Source: Phoronis australis (lineage: Eukaryota; Phoronida; Phoronidae). Taken from it: a DNA stretch of 64,000 bases. Made by a program: the position numbers and the translations under genes. Shown in pieces: positions 1 to 14,400 of the stretch. The stretch's first letter is position 1. Each line of letters begins with the position of its first letter. The stretch lies in NCBI GenBank assembly GCA_002633005.1, contig NMRA01000139.1, positions 418,624 to 482,623 on the forward strand. Direction: 5' to 3'. The notes under the pieces are model-generated. The model was not told the DNA's origin and searched no databases. It was given only the letters and a program-made list of their open reading frames with translations.

Positions 1-383
1 AAAAAAAAAAACGTTACCACCATCAGTAGCATGCGTCTGCGTCCTTTTCGCTCGCCCGTCCACTCCCAACCCACACAATTTTGGCTGCAGAGCGGTAGTA
101 CCGTATTTGTCGCCACGCTTAACAATAACATGAGCCGCCATTGAAAATCACACCACGCTTTACCCAGATGCCCCGGCAATGTTGACAATTTACGTTCCTC
201 CGAAACATAAAGAGCAACTTCCGCTTTCCGAGGTGAACGTCGTCTGCAACGCCGCGGTAAGAAAGGAATTTGCCGCGGAAATTTCATATCAAATCCGATT
301 TTTTTACGCGGAAATATAAAAAAGCGGAAAGCACATTTCAAAAAAGCGGAAATACGCGTTTCCGCGGAAAATTCCAAGCCCTG
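1..383. mobile_element. CAGGGCTTGGAAT-family MITE, inverted copy cut by the window start
   Basis: Reverse complement matches the 36528-37030 element over most of its length (shared sequence includes the atgcgtctgcgtcc stretch and the tttccgcggaaa stretch near the end). It finishes with attccaagccctg at 371-383. The other end lies before the window. Confidence 0.9.
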
Positions 384-3300
384 GTTCATAAAGAGTCTGA
401 TTTACCTTATTATCCGCCTTCTAATAAGACTTTAATATTCAAGTTGTCAGAGATTCGAATCTTTATGAATTTGTCATTATCATGCGTCACGATTGTGCAG
501 CTGTCATATTTATGTCATATCTTATATTAACAAGGTAGATTCAGAACATCACCAGATCAAGAGAGAGCATTTCACAGTAATTCCCATAGTGTAAAACAGC
601 ATAAATATACCTAGCTTCAAGCAGCCTATTCAGCTGGCACACAAATACATTAACATCATTAAATTTGGATCTATCCCATTTACTGTCACATTTAGAAAAT
701 ACCTTGTCACTATAACCATACAAAATGTCCATAATGCCCCCTGTTAATGTATCTATAAATTTATTTGCAACGTTTGGGTAGAAATGAGCAAATTAGATCA
801 TTTACAACAATTTGAAAACAATTTCCAATCAAATAGATGTAAATTTTGAGATTAAGTTGATTTATTATTGGGCTGCTTGGTGAAAAGATACTTGATGGAC
901 AAGACTTACCTAATGCAATCGTTTCTTTAGAAGGGCCCTGGATGGAAACACGTTGATTGTGTTTAAATGTCCTTAGTCAATATTGAACAGCAAATATTTA
1001 TTAGATAATTTACAAGTAAATACATTGCTGATAACTGCTGTCATTTCACTAATTGGCTAACATGCTAGTAACAAAAAACGTCAGTCATGTGAACTCATGA
1101 CTCAGTTTTCTGGCACTTTGCTGGCAGGAGAATTACCCCCAAACTGATGCAGTTTTGCTTGCACTGACCTTTTATTCCAAAAGACTTTGCATGTGGCCTT
1201 TGTTTATCAGTTAAAAAATTTATGGAGGCTAGCCAATGTGTTTTGCACGAAAGTGATTTGGGTGGTGAGGAAACAAAATGAATCCTGAGGCAATTAAACC
1301 TTCGCGGACAGCTCATTGTCTGCTGCGCTAGCATTCTCGCCTCTCATGAACCTAGTGTAAGTCGTACAAACTCGTCTATCATTTCAGATCGGCAGCCAAG
1401 AATCATTTTTGAGAAACTTGATTACGGTTCATTAGGATAGTCTCATTACATAGGAACACTTGAATCTCACGATATTTACCGTCAATGCATCCATGTAGCA
1501 GTTCTCTTGCCTCATTTTTGCACCATAGTTATATGTTGTTGCCATGTCAATTTCAAGTTTTTCTCAACTACACTAACTGTATTCGACCTTCCCATGCCAT
1601 GTATCCGACCATCCCATGCCAGTAAAGTTCTACTGATATGCTCTATATGCTGCAACTATGCTGGCAGAAAGTTAAAAAAACTTGAAAAGTGTCTATGTAT
1701 GCATTATTTTTATTTTTATGACACAATTCCTAGAATCGATTCTCCAAGACACAGGTGATGTATATACGGAACTGTCCTAGGGATCCACAAGACCTAAAAT
1801 CTATGGGTCATTTTTGTGTTAGTTTTTTGTCCGCTTTATATGATGTTTGGGACTGTATGTATGTTAAACAACTGACTATTGTCCTAGTTAGCGTAATAAC
1901 GTTTCTCCTTAAACTAAACAAGTAATGCCACACTTGGGATTTACAGTTTCACAACATGCAGTTTGTTGGTTTTATTCAACTGTTCTGCAAACTGCAGTGT
2001 GTATTATTCCTGTATCGTTGTGACAAAAAGGTATCATTTATGTGGAACGGTACAATCATAAGGACTGATAGTCGAGAAAATACCTAATAATTAAAAGCTG
2101 CCGAGTTCTTAGTCTGCCAACTTTACTAATATTTAGGTTAGTTGATATCGGTAATTTTAACTACCTGCATACTACAGGGTGCAGCCTACTCTGCAACAGC
2201 ACCCAACTCCTCCTATGGGAGGACCCCAAAGTCTGATGCATATGAGTGACAGGGTAAAGTCTTTGGGAATATGCAACTTTTGTAAGTCTGTTATTGCTCC
2301 TCTGCCCAGGCAACACAGCTGAATACTCATTGATTTCTACACTTGGGTGTCAAATGTCAGTCCATGATGAGGACCATTGTTAGCCAATTAGCCCTTCCCT
2401 GTGGTTAGGTAGCCATGAAGCTTGCGGGTAGAGATTCTCTTTGTATTTTTTACTGCTGTACATATTCCTGTTCATGTGATTTCCAGTGACCTTTTTACAC
2501 ATATACAATAACATGCTTTGTTCATCTCCCACAACAGTCATCTATGGGTCTTAGTTGCTTCTCACCACCTAGTGAGTGAATATATTTCATCTGCTGTGAA
2601 CATTTCCAACCTTTCATTCCTGCTTGTAACACCACTTTGTAACATTAGGATGAGAACGCCAGTGTATGATGGTAAGATGTAGCCGAGTTCAGTAATAATT
2701 TGTTATACATGTGAACCAAATCAACTGTTTTGTGTGGCCTGATTGGTACTTCCTTTTGATTTTCTAAAGGGTTTCTAATATCTATCCTCATTTTCCATAA
2801 TGTACTACTAGACTACGGTACTAGTAATGTTGTATAACCTTTCGATAGGCTCTGGATCTTTGTCACAAATCACTCTGATAACGTGACCCACTGAGTCTGT
2901 GTTTGCATTATTTGCCTTGATATTGATTTTTGAGGAACTGAACAGGTAATTCTTATCAACACTTCCTTGTCAGGTGCAAACCTGTATACAATACACAGGA
3001 GTCGCACGCGGGGTTTTTGATCACGAGATCGCACATTTCATTTGTGTAAGTATAACCAAGTTCTCAATTCAACCATTGAGTCACTTGTAATGTAACATAA
3101 TGTAAATGTTGTCAGTTGTGCTAGAGTTGTTGCAGTGTGAGGGATTGTGCCTTTAGAGTCATGTAGACAGTTGTTACTGTTTGATTTTGATTGTAGAAAA
3201 ATCCTTCAACTGGAATTGCAAAATTGACATTCATGTAGTTTTCAGTGGTTTGCCATTGTGCTCAGTTCTCTCAAATGCTGTTACGTGACAGCTCTATTGT

Positions 3301-4166
3301 ACAAACTAATCTTGAGCCAAAGAAAATTTTACTTAAACATTATTTTTATTTAGAAATCTGACAAAAGGATGTTTCATTTGTCTATCATATTTTGCTTCGA
3401 GCATTTAATAAAAAAATAAAAAAATGAAATTGTTTTGTCCTGTTCACTGTGTAAGATTAAATGCTGATTTTAAGAATTACAGTGTTTTCTAATTTGGTGC
3501 ATCTACCCGCTCTTGCAAGCATAAATTGTTTCTTTTGAACCACATGGGACTCAATGCTGAATTTCCTTGTTCAGGCATTGCTGTATGCCTGATGTCTGTT
3601 GAAGGGTTTCGGTTTTCAATATTGTTTTCTTTCCTGATTTTGAATGCTTCGGATACAATTAGTCAAACCTTTGAACGTAGTTCCAGTTTCATGTTTAACT
3701 TTTTTCATGCGAGATGGACAATAAAGCTTACAAACCAATATCTTGGTTTTAGTATCAACTCCAAGAGACTGGATAGCAGTTAGCAGATTTATATATCAAC
3801 TTTATCTATTATTACGGTAAGGTTATCTCAAACCTTAATCATAAAAATTGTCTGTTTTTACAATATTTCACGTGTCTAACAAAATACCTTATATTCATTC
3901 TCGTGAAATTTCAAACACGAGATATATACCATGTAGTGAGAAAAAAGGTTTAGCAGAACTACCTCAGAACCGCACAACTGCATGGAAATTAGTTTATAAA
4001 ACCCAAGGGAAACCTCTATGAATACTCCTTCTCACTTGTTACAATTGTCAACAAATCAATCCAGTAGTCATTTACCCTCATGGTATATTTCGGCAACATG
4101 GTGATGGAAGTACACCTTGTCAGATTACAGTGGGGTAGTTGGTGAACAGCTTTCTGCATCTTTAAT
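384..4166. other. No gene seen
   Basis: AT-rich sequence with frames under 90 codons, none recognisable and none with conserved-looking splice contexts. It may be intergenic or part of an upstream non-coding region. Confidence 0.6.
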
Positions 4167-5644
4167 CAATAAATCACGGGTGAGAAACAACATGACCGCC
4201 GGTCCTCTAAATCGGAATGACTTACCCAAAACAGGACCTCCGGGGATCAAATGGGACCGTCGCACCAGAAAATGGGACTGATGCACCTAAAAACATGACC
4301 GCCCCACCTGAAAACAGGACCGCCTGGGACTGAACATGACCGCTGGACAAAATGTAGTTATCAAGGCCTTTGTATGATACTGGGGGTTATGACGTAACCG
4401 GTCAGTTAGCTGTGAAAAGACTCGCCAAAATAAAACTTGCTAGCACTGCGTTATTGAGCTCTGTTACTTCCCCGAAATTTCCCACAGCCCGGGTATAGTT
4501 CTGCTCGTCACCTCGGTCACGTGAAACTTATGTCAACATGTAGAGGTGGCGAGCGGAGCAGGCGTATGCAAAATGTACGGTAGGAGTCAATCAACACTCA
4601 CCTTGCAGGTTGCAGCCGCTTGTGTGAAAAACAATCTAATGAATATCATTTGTTTGCCTATTGTAACAAAGTTTGTCGCGCTCGTGACATGAGCACGTGC
4701 CATTTCCTAAAATTTTGCGACATCTTTCGGAAGATGATGACTCAACTTCAGTTCGCAGCAGCACCGATTTGTTCTGAAATTCGGTTTGCTGGTATTAAAA
4801 TACTAAAAACTTGTGACAAAATGAAACCAGTTCCGATAATTTGTTGTGCCATGTACGCAACCTCGTAGAAGAGAAAAAGAGCTGACTGAAGAATCGGTGA
4901 AAAAAGGAACTGGTCAATGTAAGCCGACCTAAAAGAACGCATCTCAATTTTAGCAGCAGAATAACGACAGAACGACGAATTTTCCCCGTAAGCGAGATAA
5001 GTAATTCAGTTTACTCTAGGAAGAGTGTTGTTAATAACACTAATTCGGTGAAGATTTTATATGTGCAGTGTTTTACCTGCATCGGCGCCAAGCTGTATAT
5101 TTAGTATAATACTGCTTTGCCGCACAAAGGCTAGTTATCATGCTTCACCCGAGAACCAGAATGCCCGTTTCTTTTGTTTTTTTCTTGACTAAAATGTCAC
5201 ATTGCAGAAAATGACTTTTATTTTGTTCTAAAACAGTGGATAAAGTTATAATTATTTAGCTCAAAAGCGTGCAACGTGGTTGGTTTGTGGTTAAAACTCA
5301 AAAGCGCCGCGTGTTACAAAGCGAAGTGTCCTGTAGCGCACAAAAGATTTCGTTGGATTAATTGGCACAAGACCCTCATATGCATACGTATATAGCTCCA
5401 TTGTATGATCTGTGTAGGCCTACCAATAATAAATCTTAGCTTGTATGTCATTGCGGTTTCAATCCCCGGTGGTCATGTTCAGTCCCCGGCGATCCTATTT
5501 TCTGGTGAAGCGGTCATGTTTTTAGGTGTGTCAGTCCCATTTTCTGGTGCGACGGTCCCATTTGATCTCCGGAGGTCCTGTTTTGGGTGAGTCGGTCCGA
5601 TTTAAGAGGACCGGCGGTCATGTTGTTTCTCATCCGTGTTATTG
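4167..5644. mobile_element. 1.48 kb element with about 165 bp inverted ends
   Basis: Sequence from about 4175 (CACGGGTGAGAAACAACATG) to 4345 is closely matched, inverted, by about 5468-5638. The ends are built from reiterated short blocks such as aacatgaccgcc, aaaacagga and aaatgggaccg. CAATAA lies at the outer edges. The centre (about 4430-4960) is a repeat also found at 43.9 kb and 61.1 kb. No transposase is recognised. Confidence 0.85.
4430..4960 (-). repeat. Three-copy dispersed core, copy 1 (inside the inverted-end element)
   Basis: Read on the minus strand this matches 43930-44520 and 61030-61420 in order: a ttattctgctgctaaaa block, a block with cacaacaa, a g-caaggtgagtgttg block and a ctctacatgttgata block. 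This copy keeps a 64-codon open frame and the block encoding YSAAK, which also stays readable in the other two copies. It could be a captured gene fragment; no known protein is recognised. Confidence 0.7.
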
Positions 5645-6234
5645 TGTTAATGCAGTGAGATATTTCTCAACAATGACATGGAATATGCAGCAATTCAAAT
5701 ATATAAAAATGTCTTTCCATCCTGCACTCCAAGGGCCAACCTCGGACAGTTTTCTGCTCTTGCCACACTGGAGAGGTGTCTAAGGAGAATGTTCTATACA
5801 TACTAGTACATTATTTTTGGCTTATTTTATCATATGCCATTGGTAGATAAGAGGCCCTTACGTAAAATTTCACAATGCATTGAATTTTGGAACCCAACAT
5901 TTAAAAATGTGGTTTTAATCCGTTGTGTTATTTAGTGACTGAATATGTTAATAATGTAATAATTATCACACTAAAGGTTTGTGACGGGTCATGTCAGCCT
6001 GTAGTACTTGTACCATGTATTCAAGTATGAATTGTGTTGGTAGTGATTGGCTTTCTTTTGTCAGTGCTTGGTGGTATTTTGTTGAAGCAAACTATAGGGT
6101 ATAGCAAGTTCAAATAACCATTTGTATTGCTGTATAATGCATTTTACATACTAGCATAATGTTCATTTCACAATTCTGTTTCTCATTGGGTCACATTTTG
6201 CAAGAGAACTAATGCCTTTTGCTGAAAAGGGTAA

Positions 6235-6664
6235 CAAGGTACCTAAACTACACGGTTAATGGACTCATAAACACGGTCTGGACGCATGAACACGACTCAC
6301 GGACTTGCAAACACCGTCCACTGACTCTCAAACACGGGAACGGACTCACAAAACATGATCCATTCACCCAAATACACGGGAAACGGATTCACATTCACAA
6401 ACACGGTTAACGCACCGCCAAACACGGTTTACGGACAAAATTTACATGTCAGCTGACCCAGGAAGCAGATGAGTCTGTGACCCGTGTTTGGCGGTCCATT
6501 AACCGTGTTTCCTTGTGAATATGAGTCGGTGTCCTGTGTATTTGGGTGAATGGATCGTGTTTTGTGAGTCCGTTTCCATGTTTGTGGGTGGTGTTTGCAG
6601 GTCCGTGAGTCGTGTTCATGCGTCGGTGTTTATGAGTCCATTAACCGTGTAGTGTAGGTACCTT
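6235..6664. mobile_element. 430 bp hairpin (fold-back) element made of AACACGG arrays
   Basis: AAGGTACCTAAACTACACGG at the left is mirrored by the inverse AAGGTACCTACACTACACGG at the right, and most of both arms pair (about 190 bp each). Each arm is a loose tandem array of aaacacgg-type blocks separated by ggactca-type spacers. GGGTAA flanks both sides (6229-6234 and 6665-6670), a likely 6 bp target duplication. Confidence 0.87.
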
Positions 6665-6670
6665 GGGTAA

Positions 6671-9600
6671 GTATGGCATGAAGACATTCTGCAAGGAGGA
6701 CAAACATTAGAGATAAAATTTCCAAATTTCAAGTTTTGAAAGACTTGGTCCATTGCTGCAAATGCTTAAACGCTATCAATATATCATTGGATGACAGGGT
6801 ACAGATTGAAGTTAAAAATTTTGAAAATGATATTCATTGGATATTTTTGGGGTTGGCCAAACCAGAAATTGCAAATCTATGTATTGACTTGAGCTGGTAA
6901 CGAAAATAGAATTCTCCCACAGTAAGGAATGTCATGAGACTGATTTTATGACAGTAAATGACCATATTCAGTTTTCATGTTTGTCATGTTTGTACAATGT
7001 GGAGTGGAGCTTTACTTCACATAGTGACAACTGTGGTGTAGATGGTGGGGACAAGTAAATGACAACTTATTAAGAGAATATACAGCTATGTTTGGATATA
7101 ATTTCCTTTAAAATGTGCTGTTGGTCTGACCTTACTAACAGAGGCTAATGTGTGAGAGGAAAAGTTGTGATATTGGGCGTTTCTTTGTACTGTCATCTTT
7201 GACCTGCTCGTCTTATCAGACTCTTAAATTATCAAAAAAAATTATTTGTATTTAATGTTTCCTTTGAAGATAGGGATGTATAGTAAATATCACTCGATGG
7301 GTTATTTTTTTGGTGTGCTGAAGTATCCAAAGATAAACATTTGGTCAAAATTCACAGGGGAAGGTGAGCCTACAAAGCTTGCTCTGTAATAGGCCCATCC
7401 TGAAGAAGCACAACACCACTCTTATTGCAGAATATTTACCCATGAGGCAACAGTTAGATATGTTCGGAATATGTCCTGAAAATAATAGGTGCGTCACAAG
7501 CTCCGTTTCCAGAGGTACAAAGGAGACCGAGTATAGGCGATACAAGGTCATTTATTATGACTGATAAGGTAGAGAAATATGAGTGTACAAATAACATAAA
7601 GATAAAATAATAATCTCTGGAAATATGAGCAAGAAAAAGAGCCACGAGAGATGTTGAAGACAGCTCATGCCCATCCGCAGGGACGCACCAAAAGAAAAAG
7701 GAGGAAAAAAAGGTGTTGGGTAGATTCGCATACTTACAGAGGCTGGCAGCCGGATACCCAACCCTTTGATTTCGGACACTACTCAACGCAATTTATGCTA
7801 TTATGTTAAGAACCATTTAATAAATTCGTCTTAGCAAAAGCCCTATCCAGATCAGGTGAACAAGTGTCCCGTTCAATTTTCACTTTTGAGTATTGGATCA
7901 GATTTGAAAAAAAAGTAAATTCTTGAAATTAATGAAAATGAAACTAATGATCAATGTTCCAATGTTACGTTTCCAATCTAAACTAAAAATGGAATTGTGA
8001 GAGAAGGAGAAACACTTTTATTTATATTAAGATAAATTGGAATGATTAAATAATTGCGATTTAATTTAGGAGGCCTTCTAAAGGTTTTCGACCACTAATA
8101 AGAAGGTCCCCAGTATAAAATAAATAAGTGGAAATGGAAAAATCGGTAGGAATAAGTGAATAGAAAGACACAAAATTGTGAAATATACTTAAGGAAACAA
8201 ATTGAGTTAGCGCTGAAACAACTGACAGCCCAGGAACCAAGAAGTGGACTGGCACAGCTTAGGAGATTTTGGGAATAGATACTGTTACATATGAAGCAAT
8301 TGGAAATATGACAGATTGGATCATAGCTGGTAATTGTAAAATTGGTTAAGAACAGTCTGATTGACCTAATTTTGACTGCCGTCACTTATCAGGTTTAATA
8401 AGCTTATAGTAGCTAATTAATTAGTGAATCGCGACAACAAGTGGGGATCCTCAAAATCTGTATTTGCAGGTGCTTCATGGATGGCATGGATAGAACTAGG
8501 AGTAGTCACTGAAGAGAGCATGAGGGATTTTATGCTTTATTTTTATGTATAAATCGTATAGAGGTTGTACTTGTGAAGAAGAAAATAATTCTTACTTCAT
8601 TGTCTCAATTTCTACTCATGTGGTTTGAAATATATGACGCAACATAAAACTTAAACTTGACTGCAATTGCAAAATTCCTAGGCCTTTTTGAAAATCCATG
8701 TTTATGCTGTGAGGAGTTTGCTAAGTCTTGGAATAAGTGGCGTTAAAGGTGCAAAATGTCATAATTTAGTTATGAAATGACTTATCTTCCAATACCTTAT
8801 ACTCATTCATTGGTTTTCAAAATCAACTCAAGTGAAGCCAATCTTGTTATGGTAAATTTGAAACTCAATGCAGTGACCAGTCAAAACATATTTTGTGGAC
8901 AAGGCTGTTACAGGAAGACTGTTAGAAATTTGATGAAGTTCCTAAGCAGAGATAGTCTAGCTTTTCAAGTACAATAGATTCAACATTTACAAAGTACGGT
9001 ATACTTGATAATTCCGTGACTTATTTGAAAGTTGATCCAAGATTGCTTTATTATCATAAGGCGTGTTTAATTTCCTTTCAAAAGCTTACAGTCAGCATCA
9101 TCAATTTTTGATCATTGTCTGAATATTTCACTAGCTGTCTGTGCAAACATTGAAGATATTTTCAAACAACAAATTTTCAGTAAATTTGTCTTTCGTAGAC
9201 TGTGCTTTCCCAAAATGGTGCACTTCCCAAGTTAGTTAACATAATGAATTCTTTGTAGTTGATTAATCATCAAGTGCTATCCTAGAAATTATTACTGTTT
9301 TGATACGTACTATTAATTTTGCATGATGTTATGAGATTCAATCACCTGTGCCCCTTTTGGCTTCTATTGATTTTGTGTCATCAATGATAGTACAATGTCG
9401 CCTGACCGTCAAGTCTAGCAGGAAAACAGGTGATAGTTTTACTAGTCATGTGAGTGGTGAAAATAACAGTGTTTTAGCCACAAGATGTGATGACGACAAA
9501 GGGATAATTTCACCAACAGTTGATTAATTCCATCTCATCTACCGATTTCAAGCTCAGCGCAGACGGAGAGCTGTGAGTGCAGCCGGCTGCCGCAAATGAA

Positions 9601-10460
9601 AAGTTGTCTGAGCACATATGAGACACCAAGACGTCAATAATTGTATGAGTTATCCCCCTAGTTCATTCAGTGTTTGTGGTATTTTCACACCTTGAGTTGA
9701 CTGAAGGGCTTAGAGCTGCCCATAGCTCTCTTTCTGCATTCAGTTCTGTCGCTTTTGAAACATAATGAAGTCATTATTGATAGTGATGAACAAAGGTGCT
9801 CTTCTCCGCTTCAACAGCGACTGTAAAAATGCCAGGAATCGGGGTATAACTCAACTGCGCTTAAGTAAAAACTATTGCAACCGTTCGCATTAGCAGCATT
9901 TTCGGCAGGAGCGAAAGTGCTTGTGAAAACGTAGGTATCTTATATTGGTATGTGACCTAGACCATAGTTGTTACACTACGATTTTGGCCATGGCAAGTAA
10001 CTTGTCAAAGCTTTACAGTGTGGCAATTTCTCACTTGTTTATTTACTACTCCAGTACCAGTATCAAAGAATATCAATTTTGAATTGACAGTATCAGTGTT
10101 AGTGCCATACCAATTTTCAAATACTGGTACCCAACCCTAGCTGTTCTCCACTTGAGGACCACAGTAAATATGGTGAAATCTCGTCAATTTAGGACTGAAC
10201 ATGAGGTACTAGTGAAAGTTTAATTCTCCATTTTTCCATAAAAAGCAAATAGCAGAGAATATGAGCTCTACCAGTCCTAACTTGAAAACCATAGATACCA
10301 TCAGACTTCACAGTAATGTTTCTAGCCTTTGAAAAGTGAAGGAGGCCAACTTTTGCAAAGTATTTTTTGTCAGAAATTGATAGTGTAGCGTGGGATACTG
10401 GGGATGTTTTGACATGACTCACCTCACGTATCAGTATTATATCTACGTTCATGTGTATTA
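6671..10460. other. No gene seen
   Basis: Short frames only. The longest, minus strand 7454-7786, is Phe- and Ser-rich and resembles no family I know. The strand 9540-9600 is slightly GC-richer with a donor-like ctgtgagtg, but no coding frame supports an exon. Confidence 0.55.
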
Positions 10461-10654
10461 AGGGCCCTCGATGCCTTGAAATTTGGGCGGAATATGAGCC
10501 TTATTTCCCTCTGATAAACATGTGTTAAAAGCGGTTACACCTTACTGGACTGTAGTATCTGATTAGTTTATTGCACTGGGAAGAGGGAGTTCCCCCCATT
10601 AAAATTGCCCCTTTAGAATGCACGGGCTACTTCTTTGAGGTGAGCGAGGGCCCT
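10461..10654. mobile_element. Possible small inverted-repeat element
   Basis: AGGGCCCTCG at the left and its inverse CGAGGGCCCT at the right bound 194 bp without a coding frame. The repeats are short and no target duplication is clear. Confidence 0.35.
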
Positions 10655-11004
10655 GCCATTGCCCATTAACTACTACTGATGATAATTCATCTCTTTAACT
10701 TTCCACAAAAATAAATGACAAATTCATCCTATTTCTACTTTGAAGTTGTTTTCCTTTCTACTAAGTGTTAGTGCAAATCTAGTTATTCTCTTCGATCACT
10801 CATTTGTCTTTCGTTTTTGTTGAGAAATTTGACTGCCATACTGTGTGCTACATACGATAGGTGAATTGAGGTAATATCTCGTCCAGGATTTCAGTTGACT
10901 TTGCAGATTGAAGTAGAAAATGCCTTGTCCGATAGACACACTACTGAGCCGAGTCAGTGAATTGGAGAACGATTCATCATGCCTAAACTGGATTTTTAAA
11001 TTTT

Positions 11005-11414
11005 AAGGGCCTTTTCATACTGCCTTAACTCCAGTCTGAGCAGAGTGTCGATGTAAACTACGAAGTTAACTGAACTGTTCATACAAACTTCTGTAGTTAA
11101 TGGACATCGAAGTAAATGGTAGGTGACGCTGTTGTCATCGAAGTAATCGCAATGTAAGCGATGCTCGCTAAGATTTTTTTTAATGTGACGATTTGGGAAC
11201 ATATACATGGGCTAATTGACATAAAATTATTTTTAATTTGATTGGTGATTATTCAAGCAAAATGTAAGCAACTATTAGCGACGACACTACCTTTTAATTG
11301 TTAACGATGATAGTGGCACCTGGGGATAACTTCAAAGGGACCGAAGTCGACCATTCATACTGACCGCAACTCCCCAAACCATCGACGGTTCGATGTTGGT
11401 ACGAAATGCCCTTT
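11005..11414. mobile_element. Possible 410 bp MITE
   Basis: Begins AAGGGCCTTTTCATACTG and ends with the inverse of AAAGGGCATTTCGTACCAAC. Further inside, gtcgatg and catcgac blocks also face each other. No coding frame. Confidence 0.5.
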
Positions 11415-14400
11415 ATATGTCTGCATTGCCACTCACTGTGCCTCAATAAAACGGAATCGACATCATAATGATATCTGATAAACTTATCTCAATTCAAAAT
11501 AGCAATTCTCTAGGTACAGCAGCGCTGTGGGTAAATATTGCAGAATCGCCATATCCTTAGTACCACTGTGACCTATATACATGAACCGAGTATCACTTTA
11601 TGCTGGTCATGTTTGCCACAACAGTGATGTTTTTATAGAGAGCTTCTTTGTTGATGTATTTATAACTTGGTTCATTGAACAGCCAGACGTTAACAGCAGT
11701 GCTTTTAAAATTGAACTTGTCCTCTTTTACACATATTATATTGATCAGAATTTGGGAATTTGATATTTAATTTTGAACCATTCTCTTTATGATTTGCTGA
11801 TTATTTGGAATTACGTGTAGCTAAATCAGTGAAGGAAATATAAGATTCCCCCCCTCCGGTTTTAGCCTGCCTCAAATTATTGACCTAACTTGTCCTTGTC
11901 CTGTGCCAACTAAATTTAGTCTCCTATTTCCCTATACAACTTCATCAGGAAGGAAGATGCCTCTCTGGGCCTTTGGATTAGGTTCATCCTGTCTCCTTTT
12001 TTGTCAGTGAAAGCTATTCTCTTGTTGACTCAAGATTACATTTTTGAGTTGCGTCTACATGTACAGTGTAGGTAAGGAGGCAGATGCATTGCCACTTAAG
12101 TAATCTTTGTATTTTTTATCCAGGTACACTGAATTTATTTCTGTAATTCTTTAGTGGTGGTCTCGTTTTTTTGTTTGGTGTAAGTAAAAATTTGCATCAA
12201 CTTGTGATTAAATTGAGTTTCAAGTTGCTCCTGGCTTTCTTCATGTGGTGTGTTAGAAATTACTGGAAGATTCTGTTACAGTTTCACTTTGTTGTCAGGA
12301 TATTGTGAAATATGGGACAACTGGGGATGTGGCTTAATTCTCTGTGCCACTCCCTCCCAGGCTGATACTTTATACATTCCTACATTCTTATGAGCCTGTT
12401 ATGAAGACCCAAAGTTTAGGGATTGGATACTGTTTGGGTGTTGTTCTGCCTGATAGTGCAGGTCTTGTATGAGGTACTGGATGACCAATTTTACATACCA
12501 CCCAGCCAGTCACTTCATAAGTTATTTTGACAGGGTGGCAACAGTGTGCAATAGGGATGTGGTCAGATTGTTCTATTTGTAGCAGACATGTGCTCTGGAC
12601 CAGCTTGATATTTGGTTTGTTTATTCTTCACTTATTTCACACAAAAATATTCGTCAAAATGGTCATTCTTTTAATTTTCAAAAGCTCAGTCAAGTTACAG
12701 AATATGATAACAAACTTACCAAAAAGTGAAGTTTTATGTAGCACAGACTGAAATTTGTTACATAGTATTTTATTGATGCTCATTTTGTTCATAAATGTGA
12801 CAAAATGAATTTCCATGCATCAGTAGTGCTGAATAGGTGAAGGATTACCTGGCCAGTATAGTTTCAAGAAAGCATGGCACCAGTCTTTGTTTTACAAGAT
12901 GGATGGCAGGAGCAGTTGCCTTCAGTGCCTGAGTTTACACTTACAAAGTTGACAGGGATCAGCTGTCATACTGCTCTGAGCTTAGGTAACAGTTTGTTTA
13001 TCCCTTATGTAATCATGGATAAGACATGGCATGAGCTGTGTAATTGAGTTGTTGTCTGAGAGGACCACACCAGATGGGGAGCTGGGTACCCAATGGAATG
13101 CATATGGGCTCAGCTGATTGCTCACCTTTGAAGATTTTCTCTCTGCGAGATGGTGAGAAGAATATCTACCTTGTCGACTTGATTTTGCCTAATGAGCTAA
13201 ATTCTCAGGCGAGGTGAATTAAGTGCTTGGCCTATTTATCTTTGGTAGCCAATGAAAATTAATTATTGCATCACCTGACAATAACAAATCCTGCTGGCTC
13301 ATTGTAACTGTATAGACTTCATTTAAGCTGTAAGGCCAACTACAAATTAACATGTCAGTTCATTAGCATTTAGCTCCTAAATTACTACTCTCTTTTTACG
13401 CCACTCTGTATTTTTCATAAAAATCCTATAAAGTTCCATTTGTGACCATTCCGCTCCACATGCAAAAGTGGAAAATTCAAAAAGCAGGTCCTAACAGTCT
13501 TTTGGCCAATAGTGAATGGTGTGCAGTATCTGTAAGTTTCATAGAAGTACGAGCCACTCGTAGCAATAGCTCCAAATTTGTCTGAATAACTGAAGGTGAC
13601 GGGAAAGGTAAGGTCTAACTTCACAGTTACCCAAACTTGGATCCTGGTGGACTGAACCATGTATGGGAATAGGACTTTGGCCTGTATGTATCATGGAGAC
13701 AGGTGCCCCAGACTCCTGTCATGACCCTCATTCAAGAAACCAATAACTGCACAGGCTTCATTAGGTCTCAATCCATATCTCTCAATAGTGGAGCCATACC
13801 TATGGGTGCCACTGTCACTGGACCATCAACTTTGACATTCATGTCCCAATGAATGCTACTTGTCATTAATAATAAAATCCAGCAAATCAGCTATTATTAT
13901 GTGCTGTGCTCATAATCACTAAAATCCTGCTTAGATTAATCAGCTTGATAGCCACACTGGGGCCAAGCAGCCTACAGTCTTGTTGGCTTTTGTGAAGGTG
14001 CAAGTCTGTTCTGGTGTCATTATGTAGACTGTCTGCTATGAGGGAGACCCATAATCAAGCAGTCAGGAGATTTTATTTTGATGAGTTGACTTTGAAGTGT
14101 GACAGATATAGCTGGAACAGAAACGAGCATTCCTGATAGCCACAGGTATAGTAAGCTTTGGTGCGAAAGGTTTGATTTTGAGATTTGGGAGTTACCATGT
14201 AACTTCATGCCCAATAGTGTGGTGTGAAAGTTTAATCCTTTTCTATCGTTAAACGTTTTATAAGCAGGAGTTGTTAGAATAATCTGAATAGTGACACCTC
14301 GCGCACTAATACTGTGCACCATGTACTGTGATTTGGTGTGAAAGCCAACCTTCATGTACGTTGGATGAAATGGTAAAATCTAAGCTGTTTTACCGCTGCG

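Noticed and set aside
7454-7786. 110-codon minus-strand ORF, hydrophobic in parts
   Set aside because: No homology pattern, AT-rich low-complexity composition and no splice or promoter context. Chance ORF is the simpler view.
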